Notes: generated by a model from the letters alone, not told the origin. A stretch of 64,000 nt of DNA from Apostichopus japonicus (GCF_037975245.1 NC_092576.1:17977111-18041110); one strand, 5' to 3'; shown: positions 11,121 to 24,058, numbered from the stretch's first letter. Numbers and translations: made by a program.

Positions 11121-14100
11121 TACACATATACATATTGGTTAACATGCATTTGTGACAGTAACTTTATTGTGCCCACGCTTAGGAGAATTGTGCCCACGCT
11201 TGGGAAAGTATGACTGAAATATAGTAGTCTTCACAGAAACTGTTCGAAAATTAAGCGATTTAGAAGCATTAAAACCCAATACAAACGAGTAGACCCTCTA
11301 GGAACTGCACTATTTAAGAAGCCTATATATTACATACTTTCTTGAATCCTCTTTCCCACCCGACCCACCACCCCCCCCCGACACATATACATATATACAC
11401 ATTTTGGTTAACATGCATGTGTGACAGTAACTTTATTGTGCCCACGCTTAGGGGAATTGTGCCCACGCTTGGGAAAGTATGACTGAAATATAGTAGTCTT
11501 CACAGAAACTGTTCGAAAATTAAGCGATTTAGAAGGCATTAAAACCCAATACAAACGAGTAGACCCTTTAGGAAGTGCACTATTTAAGAAGCCTATATAT
11601 TACATACTTTCTTGAATCCTCTTTCCGACCCCCGACCCACCCCCCCCCCGACACATATACATATATACACATTTTGGTTAACATGCATGTGTGACAGTAA
11701 CTTTATTGTGCCCACGCTTAGGGGAATTGTGCCCACGCTTGGGAAAGTATGACTGAAATATAGTAGTCTTCACAGAAACCGTTTGAAAATTAAGCAATTT
11801 AGAAGGAATTAAAACCCAATACAAACGAGTAGACCCTTTAAGGAACTGCACTGTTAAAGAAGCCTATATATTACATACTTTCTTGAATCCTCTTTCCGAC
11901 ACCCGACCCCCCCCCCCCCGGGCACATATACATAGATACACATATACATATTGGTTATCATGCATGTGTGACAGTAACTTTATTGTGCCCACGCTTAGGA
12001 GAATTGTGCCCACGCTTGGGAAAGTATGACTGAAATATAGTAGTCTTCACAGAAACTGTTCGAAAATTAAGCGATTTGAAAGCATTAAAACCCAATACAA
12101 ACGAGTAGACCCTTTAGGAAGTGCACTATTTAAGAAGCCTATACATTACATACTTTCTTGAATCCTCTTTCCCACCCGACCCACCCCCCCCCCGACACAT
12201 ATACATATATACACATTTTGGTTAACATGCATGTGTGACAGTAACTTTATTGTGCCCACGCTTAGGGGAATTGTGCCCACGCTTGGGAAAGTATGACTGA
12301 AATATAGTAGTCTTCACAGAAACTGTTCGAAAATTAAGCGATTTAGAAGGCATTAAAACCCAATACAAACGAGTAGACCCTTTAGGAAGTGCACTATTTA
12401 AGAAGCCTATATATTACATACTTTCTTGAATCCTCTTTCCGACCCCCGACCCACCCCCCCCCCCGACACATATACATATATACACATTTTGGTTAACATG
12501 CATGTGTGACAGTAACTTTATTGTGCCCACGCTTAGGGGAATTGTGCCCACGCTTGGGAAAGTATGACTGAAATATAGTAGTCTTCACAGAAACCGTTTG
12601 AAAATTAAGCAATTTAGAAGGAATTAAAACCCAATACAAACGAGTAGACCCTTTAAGGAACTGCACTGTTAAAGAAGCCTATATATTACATACTTTCTTG
12701 AATCCTCTTTCCGACACCCGACCCCCCCCCCCGGGCACATATACATAGATACACATATACATATTGGTTATCATGCATGTGTGACAGTAACTTTATTGTG
12801 CCCACGCTTAGGAGAATTGTGCCCACGCTTGGGAAAGTATGACTGAAATATAGTAGTCTTCACAGAAACTGTTCGAAAATTAAGCGATTTGAAAGCATTA
12901 AAACCCAATACAAACGAGTAGACCCTTTAGGAAGTGCACTATTTAAGAAGCCTATACATTACATACTTTCTTGAATCCTCTTTCCCACCCGACCCACCCC
13001 CCCCCCGACACATATACATATATACACATTTTGGTTAACATGCATGTGTGACAGTAACTTTATTGTGCCCACGCTTAGGGGAATTGTGCCCACGCTTGGG
13101 AAAGTATGACTAAAATATAGTAGTCTTCACAGAAACTGTTCGAAAATTAAGCGATTTAGAAGGCATTAAAACCCAATACAAACGAGTAGACCCTTTAGGA
13201 AGTGCACTATTTAAGAAGCCTATATATTACATACTTTCTTGAATCCTCTTTCCGACCCCCGACCCACCCCCCCCCGACACATATACATATATACACATTT
13301 TGGTTAACATGCATGTGTGACAGTAACTTTATTGTGCCCACGCTTAGGGGAATTGTGCCCACGCTTGGGAAAGTATGACTGAAATATAGTAGTCTTCACA
13401 GAAACCGTTTGAAAATTAAGCAATTTAGAAGGAATTAAAACCCAATACAAACGAGTAGACCCTTTAAGGAACTGCACTGTTAAAGAAGCCTATATATTAC
13501 ATACTTTCTTGAATCCTCTTTCCGACACCCGACCCCCCCCCCGGGCACATATACATAGATACACATATACATATTGGTTATCATGCATGTGTGACAGTAA
13601 CTTTATTGTGCCCACGCTTAGGAGAATTGTGCCCACGCTTGGGAAAGTATGACTGAAATATAGTAGTCTTCACAGAAACTGTTCGAAAATTAAGCGATTT
13701 GAAAGCATTAAAACCCAATACAAACGAGTAGACCCTTTAGGAAGTGCACTATTTAAGAAGCCTATACATTACATACTTTCTTGAATCCTCTTTCCCACCC
13801 GACCCACCACCCCCCCCCGACACATATACATATATACACATTTTGGTTAACATGCATGTGTGACAGTAACTTTATTGTGCCCACGCTTAGGGGAATTGTG
13901 CCCACGCTTGGGAAAGTATGACTAAAATATAGTAGTCTTCACAGAAACTGTTCGAAAATTAAGCGATTTAGAAGGCATTAAAACCCAATACAAACGAGTA
14001 GACCCTTTAGGAAGTGCACTATTTAAGAAGCCTATATATTACATACTTTCTTGAATCCTCTTTCCGACCCCCGACCCACCCCCCCCCCCCCCGACACATA

Positions 14101-14352
14101 TACATATATACACATTTTGGTTAACATGCATGTGTGACAGTAACTTTATTGTGCCCACGCTTAGGGGAATCGTGCCCACGCTTGGGAAAGTATGACTGAA
14201 ATATAGTAGTCTTCACAGAAACTGTTCGAAAATTAAGCGATTTAGAAGGCATTAAAATCCAATACAAACCAGTAGACCCTTTAGGAACTGCACTATTTAA
14301 GAAGCCAATATATTACATAATTTCTTGAATCCTCTGTCCGACCCCCGACCCC
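11121..14352 (+). repeat. Satellite array, ~270-bp monomers in a three-monomer higher-order repeat
   Basis: Twelve monomers start near 11164, 11431, 11701, 11979, 12246, 12515, 12791, 13058, 13327, 13601, 13870 and 14143 (start of 'attgtgcccacgctta'). Each holds twin 'gtgcccacgctt' motifs, a C run of 9-16 and a 'tatacatatataca' stretch. Three monomer types alternate. Type A has 'cttaggagaatt' and 'gatttgaaagc'; type B has 'cttaggggaatt' and 'gatttagaaggc'; type C has 'aaaccgtttgaaaattaagc' and 'aaggaactgcactgtt'. The A-B-C trio of ~812 bp repeats three times and then decays. No long open frame is present. Confidence 0.9.
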
Positions 14353-14507
14353 CCCCCCCTCCCTCTCCCGCGCCTCTTCATTTATTTTTCGAAGGTGTTA
14401 CATACCGGGAAGTTTCGGTCTCCAGTTAGGTTCAAACCTTGTTATATGCAACTTTACTAGGTTAAAGCCCAATACAAACGAGTAGACCCTACACTACTAA
14501 ATATTAC

Positions 14508-14765
14508 TATCATACTAAGTATGATTTATTGGTCCCATATATGCTACATATTAAAATATGGTCACCTTATTTTAAAATTCTTAAACTGTTTTATTAACCA
14601 CCTTGGAGGAAATTTACCTAACTGGGAAATTTAGTCATCTTGTTGTGTGTGTTTATAATGTCAGCGAACAATATGGAGAGTGAACACCTTCAGGAAAGGA
14701 CTTTTTTGAAAACTTCTAGCAATTACAGCATGCCGTAATTTGGGGCCATTACAGACTACTTTTGA
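14508..14765 (-). mobile_element. TA-type MITE (family M1), reverse orientation
   Basis: Same order as the 10.8-kb copy: 'attggtcccatatatgc', 'atatggtcacctt', 'tagtcatcttgttgtg', 'ggggccattacagactac'. It sits just past the satellite array as the 10.8-kb copy sits just before it, with the same intervening 'tccagttaggttcaaac' sequence. Confidence 0.65.
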
Positions 14766-14769
14766 TGAG

Positions 14770-15370
14770 TATACGTATTTGAACTCGAAGCCCCTCACCC
14801 CACAATCAATTTCCCCTCCCTAAATCTATTACGCCTGATTGACTCTGCGATCAATTTCATATATAGGTTGATGATACCTATACTTACTTTTAACTTAACA
14901 TAATATGTTGATTACATATATCAACTGAAAATTATAGTGGGGGATCATAACGAGGAAGAAAGTGTACCCATCAGCTTTAGATTAAAATTGTATACGTACG
15001 CTTATGAGTACGGAATTTCCGACTGTGGCACTCTATTTTTCATAAATTCTTGCTATTTGTGAGTGACCTACAATTTTCGGTCAAACTTGACCTTTAATCA
15101 GTCATATTTACCACGTTTTCCTTGTCATATTAAGAAATTGTATCTCGCGGTTCTTATACTCCACCTTACAACACTTCGTGTGATTTTGAATACTCTAAAA
15201 AAAAATTCCTAATAAACTATTGCACAACGTATACAATTAAAACGCTCAATGTTATTCTACGGAAGCTTAAAATGGCCATCAACATAAGAAAAACTTTGCC
15301 CATAAAGTGAAATTTTTCAGTAAATTGTTAAAATAACAAGATAAAATCTTATCCAAAAAAAAACAGAAAA
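14770..15370. other. no gene recognised
   Basis: AT-rich sequence without a supported feature. Confidence 0.45.
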
Positions 15371-15374
15371 ATGT

Positions 15375-15735
15375 TGGATTGCTTAGTTGCTTAAACTGAG
15401 CGATTGAACAATTTTTGAAAAATGTTTAATTGACAACTTATCATATCTCGTGTATTTGACATTTTGCTGCAAAGTGTTCACTTGTTCACTTCGTTCCATC
15501 TGAGCAATTGAAAACTTTTCTGCAAAATGTTCAATTGACAACTTATCTTATCTCGTTAATTGGACATGTTTTTGGCAAAATGTTGAATTGTTCACTTCAT
15601 CCCAATTGAGCAATTGTAAAATTTTCTGCAAAATGTTTAATTGGCAACTTATCGTATCTCGTCAACTCAACATTTTTCTGCAAAATGTTTAACTGTTCAC
15701 TTCATTCCCAATGCTCAGTTGGAATGAAGTGAACA
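15375..15735. repeat. ~125-bp minisatellite ending in a 14-bp hairpin
   Basis: Three diverged copies of a unit holding 'ttctgcaaaatgttcaattg', 'acaacttatcttatctcgt' and 'ttgttcacttcattcc'. The last copy folds on itself: GTTCACTTCATTCC (15695-15708) pairs with GGAATGAAGTGAAC (15721-15734). Confidence 0.65.
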
Positions 15736-16546
15736 ATTTAATTTTTTTCATGTGAGTGATAAATAGCCCCCCCCCCCAAGAAAATAATATTAAGCGCGCT
15801 AGGAAAAAGCAATGTATTTTGGGGTAGTTCACTATGTCTTCGAATATAATTTGTTGAAAAAGAAAAGTTTTCCCCTTTGTTACATTAACATAGCTTTTTT
15901 AGTTGGTATTCTATGTAGCCTATCAAGCTGATAACTTATACTCATTGCTTACTCGCTAACCAGAGTGATTAATAAATTTGTGAAGTGAGGGCCAGTGGTA
16001 CAAATGTACCAAAAAAACAAAAGTGCAGTCGCGAAAGATGGAGTGTCTGACTGACTGACTGACTGACACTGACTGTATCGTTGACGAGTAGGGTGTGGGG
16101 GGCGGGGGGGGGGGGCTGCGGGTTACAAGGCAGCAGTCGGAATTTTCTGGCACCAAATCCCATCCAGTTGGAATTTCAGCCACTACATCTCTCCCCCCCC
16201 CCTACCCACTCTCAATCATCAGGCCTTAGTTACGTCCCTGTGTATAATACGTATAAACGACGTTCATTACTGTTTAGTTTTTACGGAAATGTCGAAAATA
16301 ATTTATATCGCTTGAGAAAATAAGCATTATGCCAAAAAATTGGCATATTCACGTGTGGTGTTTGTAAAAATCACGCACCTATATGCAAATATATAATAGC
16401 TAAGATTGTCCTGTGTCCGTTATATAATTCCATTAAAGAAATGCATACCTGAGACACGGAAGTATTATCCTGTGAGGGTACCGTAATACATTCATGCAGA
16501 CACATGCAAGTCTTAAATAAACAGAATAGCACGTCCCAAACATATA

Positions 16547-16704
16547 GACCTTCCTTACCGGTTTCGAACCTCTGGACATACAATCAGCGTCCATATAGCC
16601 TAGTGGTTAGGGTGTCCCCGTACAGAGCGGGAGGCCCGTGGCTCGAATCCTGGTGGAGGCTGAAAGTTTGTTTCACTGTTCTTGATTTACAAACTCATTA
16701 CGAT

Positions 16705-16708
<4 letters not shown>
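16547..16708 (+). mobile_element. tRNA-derived SINE, copy 1
   Basis: A tRNA-like head holds an A box (TAGCCTAGTGGTTAGGGTGT) and a degenerate B box (GGCTCGAATCC), and is followed by 'ggtggaggctgaaagttt' and a short body. The ~40 bases upstream (gaccttccttaccggtttcg, then acctctggacatacaatc) are shared with the copy at 35.2 kb, so they belong to the element. It ends directly in a (TA)n run. Confidence 0.8.
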
Positions 16709-16777
<69 letters not shown>

Positions 16778-16793
16778 TATATATATATATATA
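16709..16793. repeat. (TA)n microsatellite at the SINE 3' end
   Basis: Nearly pure TA repeat immediately after the SINE body. Confidence 0.95.
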
Positions 16794-16909
16794 AACCAAA
16801 CATTGGCTGTTTTACTTCCAATCACTTACCTAATTCAATTATTGTATCTCACTCGAGATCCAGCCTTTCTCTAAATGCAGCATAGTTGTTTAACAGTTTT
16901 TCCGTTATT

Positions 16910-17094
<185 letters not shown>

Positions 17095-17099
17095 AATAA

Positions 17100-17963
17100 A
17101 CATACATAAGTGCCGTATAAAGGCAAAAATAGAGCGCCTACATTACAATACGTAGCACACACAGCGAAATCCATATGCATGTGCCGGATCAAGGTAATGG
17201 TTTTATTCTCCAATAGTTATATATATGACACGAATTTTCCTGAAAATTATTGCAAACTACATCTCGATCAAGTAACGTTAAATACACAAGTGATATTTAA
17301 TAGCCTATGTTGAATGTCAAAAAATGGAATGTAGCTATATCATTACGCTGTTGATATGGAACTGAATAAAGTTAAAAATTAAATACTGCCGCATTTTGAA
17401 GAGTGTCAGAATTTCAAACCTTTTAAAATGATAACTCGTGGGTCTCTGAAAAATATAGCAAGAATGTGTTTGTGATTACTGTCAAAAAGGCGTGATATAC
17501 TGAATAACATGTAAATATCAAACGCTATTGTCACTGTGACACGCTTCACATTGTTTAATTGTTTATTGTAAGATTCCAGCTTCTACATGATCACTGATCG
17601 AGTCAAAGCATGGTTAAATGATCGACAAACTGCTATATTCAGTTTCCTCCGACTTTAACATAAGTTCACGAGATCGTCAACAAGTTTTAGAAGCGGCAGT
17701 TCACGGCTTCCATACAGATTTGAATTTAGCTGTCTATTGTTGCTGGACCGTAGAATTCGGAAATATCAATGTTGGATGCTAACTATGGAGCTACAGAAGA
17801 GTAGAAAGGACATTGTACCATTGTATGATGGAGGTTTTTACCTCCATGATTGTACTAACAAATTTATGGACTAGTAGAACATAATGATAATATAATAATT
17901 GCAGTTTCCATGAACTGATATGTGAAAAGAATCGCTTGCGTTGAAGTCTTTTCGAAGACAAGA

Positions 17964-17997
<34 letters not shown>

Positions 17998-18930
17998 ATG
18001 GCTTGGAGGATTCACACTGCGTACATAGCATCGCACAATTTTTGTCACTTGAAATCCAATCGAGTTTTCCCTTTGCTGTTTTCGCCAAGTTAGCTTCCGC
18101 GAACCCGCGACGTTTAAATGAGCATTTACAATAATTAGGGTACTTTAATTAGACCTCCTTTAACGCTATATTGGGGACCCAATGCAACCATGTGGTGCAC
18201 CCCACCCACTCACCCCCCTCCCCCCTCGTCAGGTTCCCCAATATGTGGTAAACCTCGGAACTGGGATATCGAACAATCGGTACTCAGTGTCAGGCTTCAA
18301 AAACCTCGCCTAAACTTTGTCGGTCATAGCGGCGCAAATCCATATTTGAGATTTAAGTAATTTTTGCTTAAATTTTGTGCGAAACTTTTTCCAACCTCCT
18401 ACCACATGCCCCCTGCCCCTCCCCCTTCCCCCCGTTTTAAATGCTCCTCTTACGATTCCCATTGTCCATATTCTTTTTCATAGATTAGTCGAGATAGATT
18501 TCAACAGTCCATTTTTTGCTCTGCCGATTTCTCTCAATATGCCGTCAAGTGATATTCGAAGAAGTATATTCAAGGCCTATATCATGCACGTAAAGCGATG
18601 AAACGCACAAATACCCACCGCAATATATGTACGAAACAGAAAAGTATACTGCTCACTTACTATAAATACCATTTCCAGATGAGGAAGTGAAATTTCCGGT
18701 CACTTCACAATGATAAAGTTTACTGTCTGTCACTTTGCCGTTCACTGGTTGGCTACTCCAGTTGGTTAGTAACAATAACGTATTCAGTATAGTTAATTAC
18801 GTCACAGCCTGGGCTTACTAGAAAGCGGGCAATTTGAAATCAGTAAAAGGCGGCATCACAAGTAGCAACACGTTGGTTTGATTCACACCGCACTTGATCC
18901 TCAGTCGAGTTCTACATTGCAAAGAGCATT
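17100..18930. other. no gene recognised; A31 tract
   Basis: Contains an uninterrupted A run at 17965-17995, possibly the tail of an old retroposed sequence, and C-rich patches near 18200 and 18420. No coding structure was recognised. Confidence 0.45.
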
Positions 18931-18934
18931 CAAA

Positions 18935-20264
18935 ATGGACGATTCCGGCTTCGTGGTTTATTGCAGAAGTAACAGAAAGCTCCGTGGAAGCAAGGTTGCC
19001 AGTTTATAAAAGTACACTTTCAATTCGATCCGTCGCTGGTTTTTAATGATGTTCCGCAGGAAAATGTCATACGTGTATTGGAAAAAGAAAAAACATTTAG
19101 AAGCAGCGACAGTTGGAACTACCGCGGCAGTATGCACATGTTGTGACAGAAAGCTCGATGCAAACATTTCAAGGAAGAATTAAAGGCACTCCGAGCACTA
19201 CTGGCTGAGAAGGAACAACTTCTTTCGAAAAAAAAAGAAAACGAAGTTCTCTGTGCTACTGGATTGTTCGGTACGTAACATAGGCCAAGACTTATTAATG
19301 TAATTTTTCAATCACTAAAAGTCACCGTTATATTAACCCTAGACCTGTACAGGCATTCGCTTCTTTAAAAACGATAAATTAAAAGAGTTAAAATATGACA
19401 GTGAGAGAAATAATATAATAATCTCCTTTTAGATATCTGTAAAATGTTTCATGCACAATTTGCCAGGGTATACTGTTATTGATACATTCACGTTCTAACC
19501 TTGTGATGGTGAACGTCACCCGACCACGTACCCCTACCTCCCCCAACCCATAAACAAATCTGCTTTGTAAACCGTTGAAATATACAGTGGCGTAGGAAGG
19601 TACATTTGAGTAGGGGGGTTGAAGACTGATGGCCGGCCCGGGGGAGGGGTCTAAGGGGAGTTTTTGCATTTCCAGGTGGCCTCAGATGCAATTTGGTGCA
19701 ATAAAGCACACTTCAACACCCACCCCATTTTGTAAACTTAATTTTGTATTTTCACCTGGCCTTAGATGCAATTTGGTGCTCCAAATGAGATTTTTTTTTC
19801 TCATTTGGAAATGAAAAAGGGGTTTTTCTGACTTGCGAAGCGGGGGGGGGGGGGCGAGGCGGAATGATACTTCCGCGCCTCCACATTTTTCACTGGGGGG
19901 GGGGCTGGAGATATTGACAGTTGGAGCTAATATGTTTTTCGACAAAAGTAAACTATATGCCAACTGGTTTTTATATATGTCTAATTCATACTTATTCTTG
20001 TGTCTTTGTTTACAGAAACTTCAGTGTAGATTGAGCGCAATGAAGAACATAGACTGGTCAGAGGAGAGAAAAGACAGACTGTACAGTGATGTCAACTGAG
20101 TATATGTCATCCGAGGAATCTGACATGGAGAGCGAACGAGCTAGGGTACCGTAGTGCAGGAGTTCACTTGGGAGTCGGAAAGACTGAACAAAATGAGGCT
20201 GGACTCATTCTATAAGGACGTTCTCCTTAGCGAAAAGTCCAGAAAAAAGGATACCCACCGTTAG
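18935..20264 (+). pseudogene. Decayed gene copy: coiled-coil exon plus MSSEESD-type segment
   Basis: Several coding-like pieces follow one another on the plus strand. ATG at 18935 opens MDDSGFVVYCRSNRKLRGSK. An exon-like block at 19150-19270 (after CAG, before GTACGT) reads a Lys/Glu-rich coiled coil (EELKALRALLAEKEQLL). After a TTTGTTTACAG acceptor, 20016-20099 reads KLQCRLSAMKNIDWSEER and ends in TGA. MSSEESDMESERARV follows from 20104 in another frame to a TAG at 20152. EFTWESERLNKMRLDSFY then continues in the first frame to a TAG at 20262. From memory, the order coiled coil, 'DWS.ER...Y', 'MSSEESD', 'W.S...' fits a poorly characterised protein family in cnidarians and echinoderms. Frame changes and stops indicate a broken copy or sequence errors. 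Confidence 0.5.
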
Positions 20265-20269
20265 GAAAG

Positions 20270-22084
20270 GAGACGTATCTTTAAAATGCGTACCAACTGA
20301 CGCCCCAACTTGGGCTGTTAATTAGGCTGAACAATAACAATGAAGGTATGACCCCCCTCCAAATGGTGAAAATGGTCATTGTTTGATGTGCCGGATTAAG
20401 CTTGTGGGAGGCCCGTGGCAAACAGTTTATTGGAGCTTCCATAGAGATACATTGGTACCGGATAACGCCGGATGTATAGCTCACAAAAGACATCTATTTG
20501 CCCACGGTAGTTATGATACGTAGATAAAAAACATCACATAAAAACAGTCATTGATCAACAGCGTAAAGACTGCATATCGAAGTCCATTTCGTTTGACTTC
20601 TTTGAACTTTTTGTACCATACAGCGTAGAATAATGTAACGTTATAACAATATTTCTTTGAATTTTTTTACCCAACGTTTAAACTCGTGCCCCAGTTGCAC
20701 GTGGATAATCCTGTCCTGAGCATTTGTTGATTAATGAGGCACCAGGAACAAACAGCAAACGCCGTTGTTTCGGATACAAACAAGTTGCAGTTGACGATTT
20801 TGTATAATAAAGAAGAGTTTTCTCTAATTTAACATTTGGTGTAATTACATGATACCTTTAAAAAGAAATCCTGCCTGAGATAAATGCAACAAGGAAGAAA
20901 GAATATGCCCATAATAATAGATGTCAGATTAATTATTATTTTCTTGTTAGTCTTTTGCTTTAATGGAAGCCTCTTTTAAATTTCCCTTCACAGCTAATAT
21001 ATTCCATCAAGGGATTAAATGTTAAGGATTAAGTTATCCTTAAAATATTTTCAGGAAACAAAAGCCAAGAAAAAAGCATGATTCTATTAATTGTTAATGA
21101 ATCATTTAGTAAATCATATTTTAAAATAAGACATAGCTATAGAGCATAGGCCTAATAATTTGTCGAAATGTTGTTGTACTTTTACGTTTGTCTTTTATTA
21201 TTCATGCATGGCTAATTCCAGACTTTCAGGGTAAAAAAATTAGAGATCTTGTTTGGGCTATCATTGCATTTTATATCAAAATATATGTTAATTACAATAA
21301 AATTTAAAGCAGCAACAAAATATTAAGCGTGCTACGAAATGAGGCAGGAAGTGGTGTTCTGTGTCAAGTTCGTTCCACATAAAAGAGGCTGGTACCGTTT
21401 CCGGGCCTGGGTGGACGGGGGGGGGGGGGGGTCGAGGGGCCGATAACCATCATGGAAGAAGTGACTAGGCGTTTATATCATCTGAGGATAAACACACCGA
21501 ATTTTAAACATAAATTTGTTTGGTTCAATTTAACTGCTGATATGTTAAGTTACTTCAAGTGGGTAGCTGGTTTTCAGAGGTTTGGATTTGCAAACTAGTA
21601 ACTAAAAATAGAAACATTCCATATTTACTTTTTTTTTTTCCTTCTTTCACCTGGCATTAAAATCGTTGCATGTGTATATAATTGCCACAATGTAAGTAGA
21701 GTAATATTTGGGCATCAAAAAACATTCTCCGGACAATAATGCATGTTTTGAAATTTGAAAAGGAAAATGGCTTCTCGAGGTTTAAACTTTGTATTCAAAA
21801 AGCTGAATATTCAACACTATGATGTAAAGCAATATTGAGTTGCATTTAGATGTATTTACACATTAGAAGTGGTATTTCGTTCATTTACACTAATTTTTGT
21901 GTAAGTGTAAAAATAACAAATAAACGTTTACGATGCGATATGAGGTGCAAATATATAAATAAAAAAGTGGAAAATCAAACGAGTGTGATTTTATATTTAT
22001 TATTTTTAATTTTCTTTAAATCAAATGTAATATTTGATAGAGGTGGTCCGTGTATTTCTCAGCCTAATCAACCCGATTAAGACT
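20270..22084. other. no gene recognised
   Basis: AT-rich sequence with one G run at 21418-21430. No supported exon, RNA or bounded repeat. Confidence 0.45.
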
Positions 22085-22560
22085 CCCTAAACGTGGCGAA
22101 TAAGCCCAGCCCCTGTATTGGTCGTAAGTAATGTGTTTACGATGACCACGTTTCTCCGTATATATTGGTGTAATCATGGCGTTTACGATGATCAATGCGA
22201 GAAGTTTACTGCTGGATTCAAACGTAAACTCCAGATTAACGGTCATGTTTAAGGTAGCGAATCTGTTGTAATTGTGACCGGAAACGTAAAGATTACCCTT
22301 CCCTGAAACCGCACGATTAAGTGAGCTTCACCGTATTTGGATGACACTTGGCGTTTACGGTCACCGCGTACTCGGTAAATAAGTCATCGCGAACGCGGAA
22401 AACTCACGCGTTTAAGTTGGGTCGTAAGCTTACCTTAATCACTAGTTTCAGGAGTGGAAACGTAACGGAAACAGGCTGGAACTCGGAATTTACGTCGCAA
22501 TTACAGACCGAAAACGGCGATTTAAACGCGTGTTTTTTTCCCGTGCACACACACACACAT
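22085..22560 (-). repeat. TTTACG-rich repeat element, copy 2 (opposite orientation)
   Basis: Dense TTTACG/CGTAA motifs and local CpG enrichment as at 7.1-8.1 kb. The right edge (acgcgtg, T run, cccgtgcacacacaca) is the reverse complement of the left edge of copy 1. Only about half the length of copy 1. Confidence 0.5.
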
Positions 22561-22828
22561 AGGGAAGACTGTGCGTGAATGACTAAGTACTTCTACTACT
22601 GTACCTATCATAGAAAACAACTTAACAATAAAAAGATCGTAAACTCTCGTTAACAGCAAAACATGTTGTCACAAAATGATCCCTGATATTGTTTTTAGTC
22701 ACCTGGAATTATAAGTAGCTATGTACAACTACATGGCTCTATGAGGTGCAATTGATCTCAAGTACCAGCAGTAGGTCTAATTGTAATAGCAATAAGTATA
22801 AAGTGTAAGCAGTATAAAGCAAGCTAGT

Positions 22829-22834
22829 TTTATT
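22829..22834 (-). promoter_or_regulatory. Poly(A) signal AATAAA for the minus-strand gene
   Basis: TTTATT on the plus strand, about 70 bp past the candidate stop codon at 22901. Confidence 0.4.
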
Positions 22835-22900
22835 TCTGTGTTACGTATCTTGCTCTACCTAACTACATATTAAGCATAGGGAATTGGGCCTAGACTTAAG

Positions 22901-22993
22901 TCATGGATCTAATACCGGTCTTGAACACTTGTAACAAAGTGACATTGAAATGGATCCCGATCCCAGGATGGAGGAAATTTTCACCCAGTCCAG
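22901..22993 (-). CDS. Candidate last exon of the minus-strand gene divergent from the kinase
   Basis: After an AAG acceptor, 30 codons run to TGA at 22903-22901, starting LDWVKISSILGSGSISMSLC. The D-W-x-K-I-S-x-x-L-G pattern is reminiscent of the last helices of a SANT/Myb-like fold, but this is weak. The start is in phase 0, compatible with the phase-0 donor of the exon at 23824-24024. A poly(A) signal lies downstream. Intermediate exons may exist and the join is not demonstrated. Confidence 0.3.
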   Translation of the reverse strand: MDWVKISSILGSGSISMSLCYKCSRPVLDP

Positions 22994-23823
22994 CTTTAAT
23001 AAAACTCATAATAAGCCATGATCTTAACTTATACATAGTACAAAGGCAGTCTACTAGTACTACTAATAATTTTTGTATAATAATAATAATACTAAATTGT
23101 ATCTTATGCAGTCCAAATCTTTTCAAGAACAGGCCCCTTAGAATTATTACACAAGGAAAAGAAGGCGTAGGCTAAGAAATAAAGATTATAAGTCTTAGTC
23201 CATTATTAAAATTGGACTTAACTATGCAGGTATTCTAGTATTACTAAAACTAGGCTAGGGCCTACCTGTAGTAAAAACTTGTCATAGTATATTACTTTAG
23301 TAAATACAAAAGTACTAGGCCTAGGCCTATAGGTTAGCCTAGGCCTAGGCTTGTACTAGTAATATTACTGTCCGCTATGCCCTCGAATTTTTAAATTTTA
23401 ACTATTTAGTAGCCTTAAATAGTACCGTGACTTATCAACTCCCTGATTTTTCCATATTAACGCAAAAAAATGAAGGGAATCTATGCCGAATAGAAAGATT
23501 ACGAAAAATACGAGACGTTGCAAATCTAGCACTAGCTACATCATAGTCGACATATAGCGCTAGGCTGCATGTTATAGGATACGGTGCTTTCGTGTATATC
23601 TGTATTATGTACGTTAGGATACATGTATTAGGGGCAACCAAAACCACATAGGAGCACCATTTTCGTTGACCAAAAAATCACACTTTTCGGGGGAGTTACA
23701 ACTTTTCTGAAAAATATGAGTAAGATTCAAGCTTATATATTACAAAAATGCTATTTTTACGGTTAAAAGTTGTCTAAGACGCGAAAGTCACATAACGATA
23801 GACGTCGACTCGATTTGACTTAC

Positions 23824-24024
23824 CGTTATGTTTTTGCGTTGGTCGTCGATAAGAAAATGCACTGTTCTATTGGTAAAATCTTCGTTTCTTTCCGGAAATG
23901 ATCGTATTTGAGTCTCTAAAGTATCTTTTATCGAGCTACGATACTCGTAAACCCGAATGACATTGGGATGTTTGCGAATTTTACCGATTACATCCATACA
24001 TGGAAGTAGCGAACCGAAGTCCAT
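23824..24024 (-). CDS. First coding exon of an unrecognised minus-strand gene
   Basis: ATG at 24024 opens 67 codons ending exactly at a strong donor (ACG|GTAAGT). The protein starts MDFGSLLPCMDVIGKIRK and continues through NVIRVYEYRSS to DDQRKNIT. The composition is balanced and protein-like, with locally raised CpG. I do not recognise the family. It faces away from the kinase gene: only about 98 bp separate the two proposed start codons, so a shared bidirectional promoter is likely. An open frame on the opposite strand also overlaps this exon, but the donor site and composition favour the minus strand. Confidence 0.6.
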
Positions 24025-24049
24025 AGAATCGGATTTGCGCGAAACAATT

Positions 24050-24058
24050 ACTTCCGGG
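24050..24058 (-). promoter_or_regulatory. ETS/GABP-type site in a likely bidirectional promoter
   Basis: ACTTCCGGG (CCCGGAAGT on the minus strand) lies between the divergent start codons at 24024 and 24122. Such GGAA sites are a hallmark of short bidirectional promoters in animals. No TATA box is seen. Confidence 0.45.

Noticed and set aside
22520-22570. CRISPR-like or telomere-like array
   Set aside because: No regular repeat-spacer structure anywhere in the window, and the organism is eukaryotic; the CA run is a short microsatellite.
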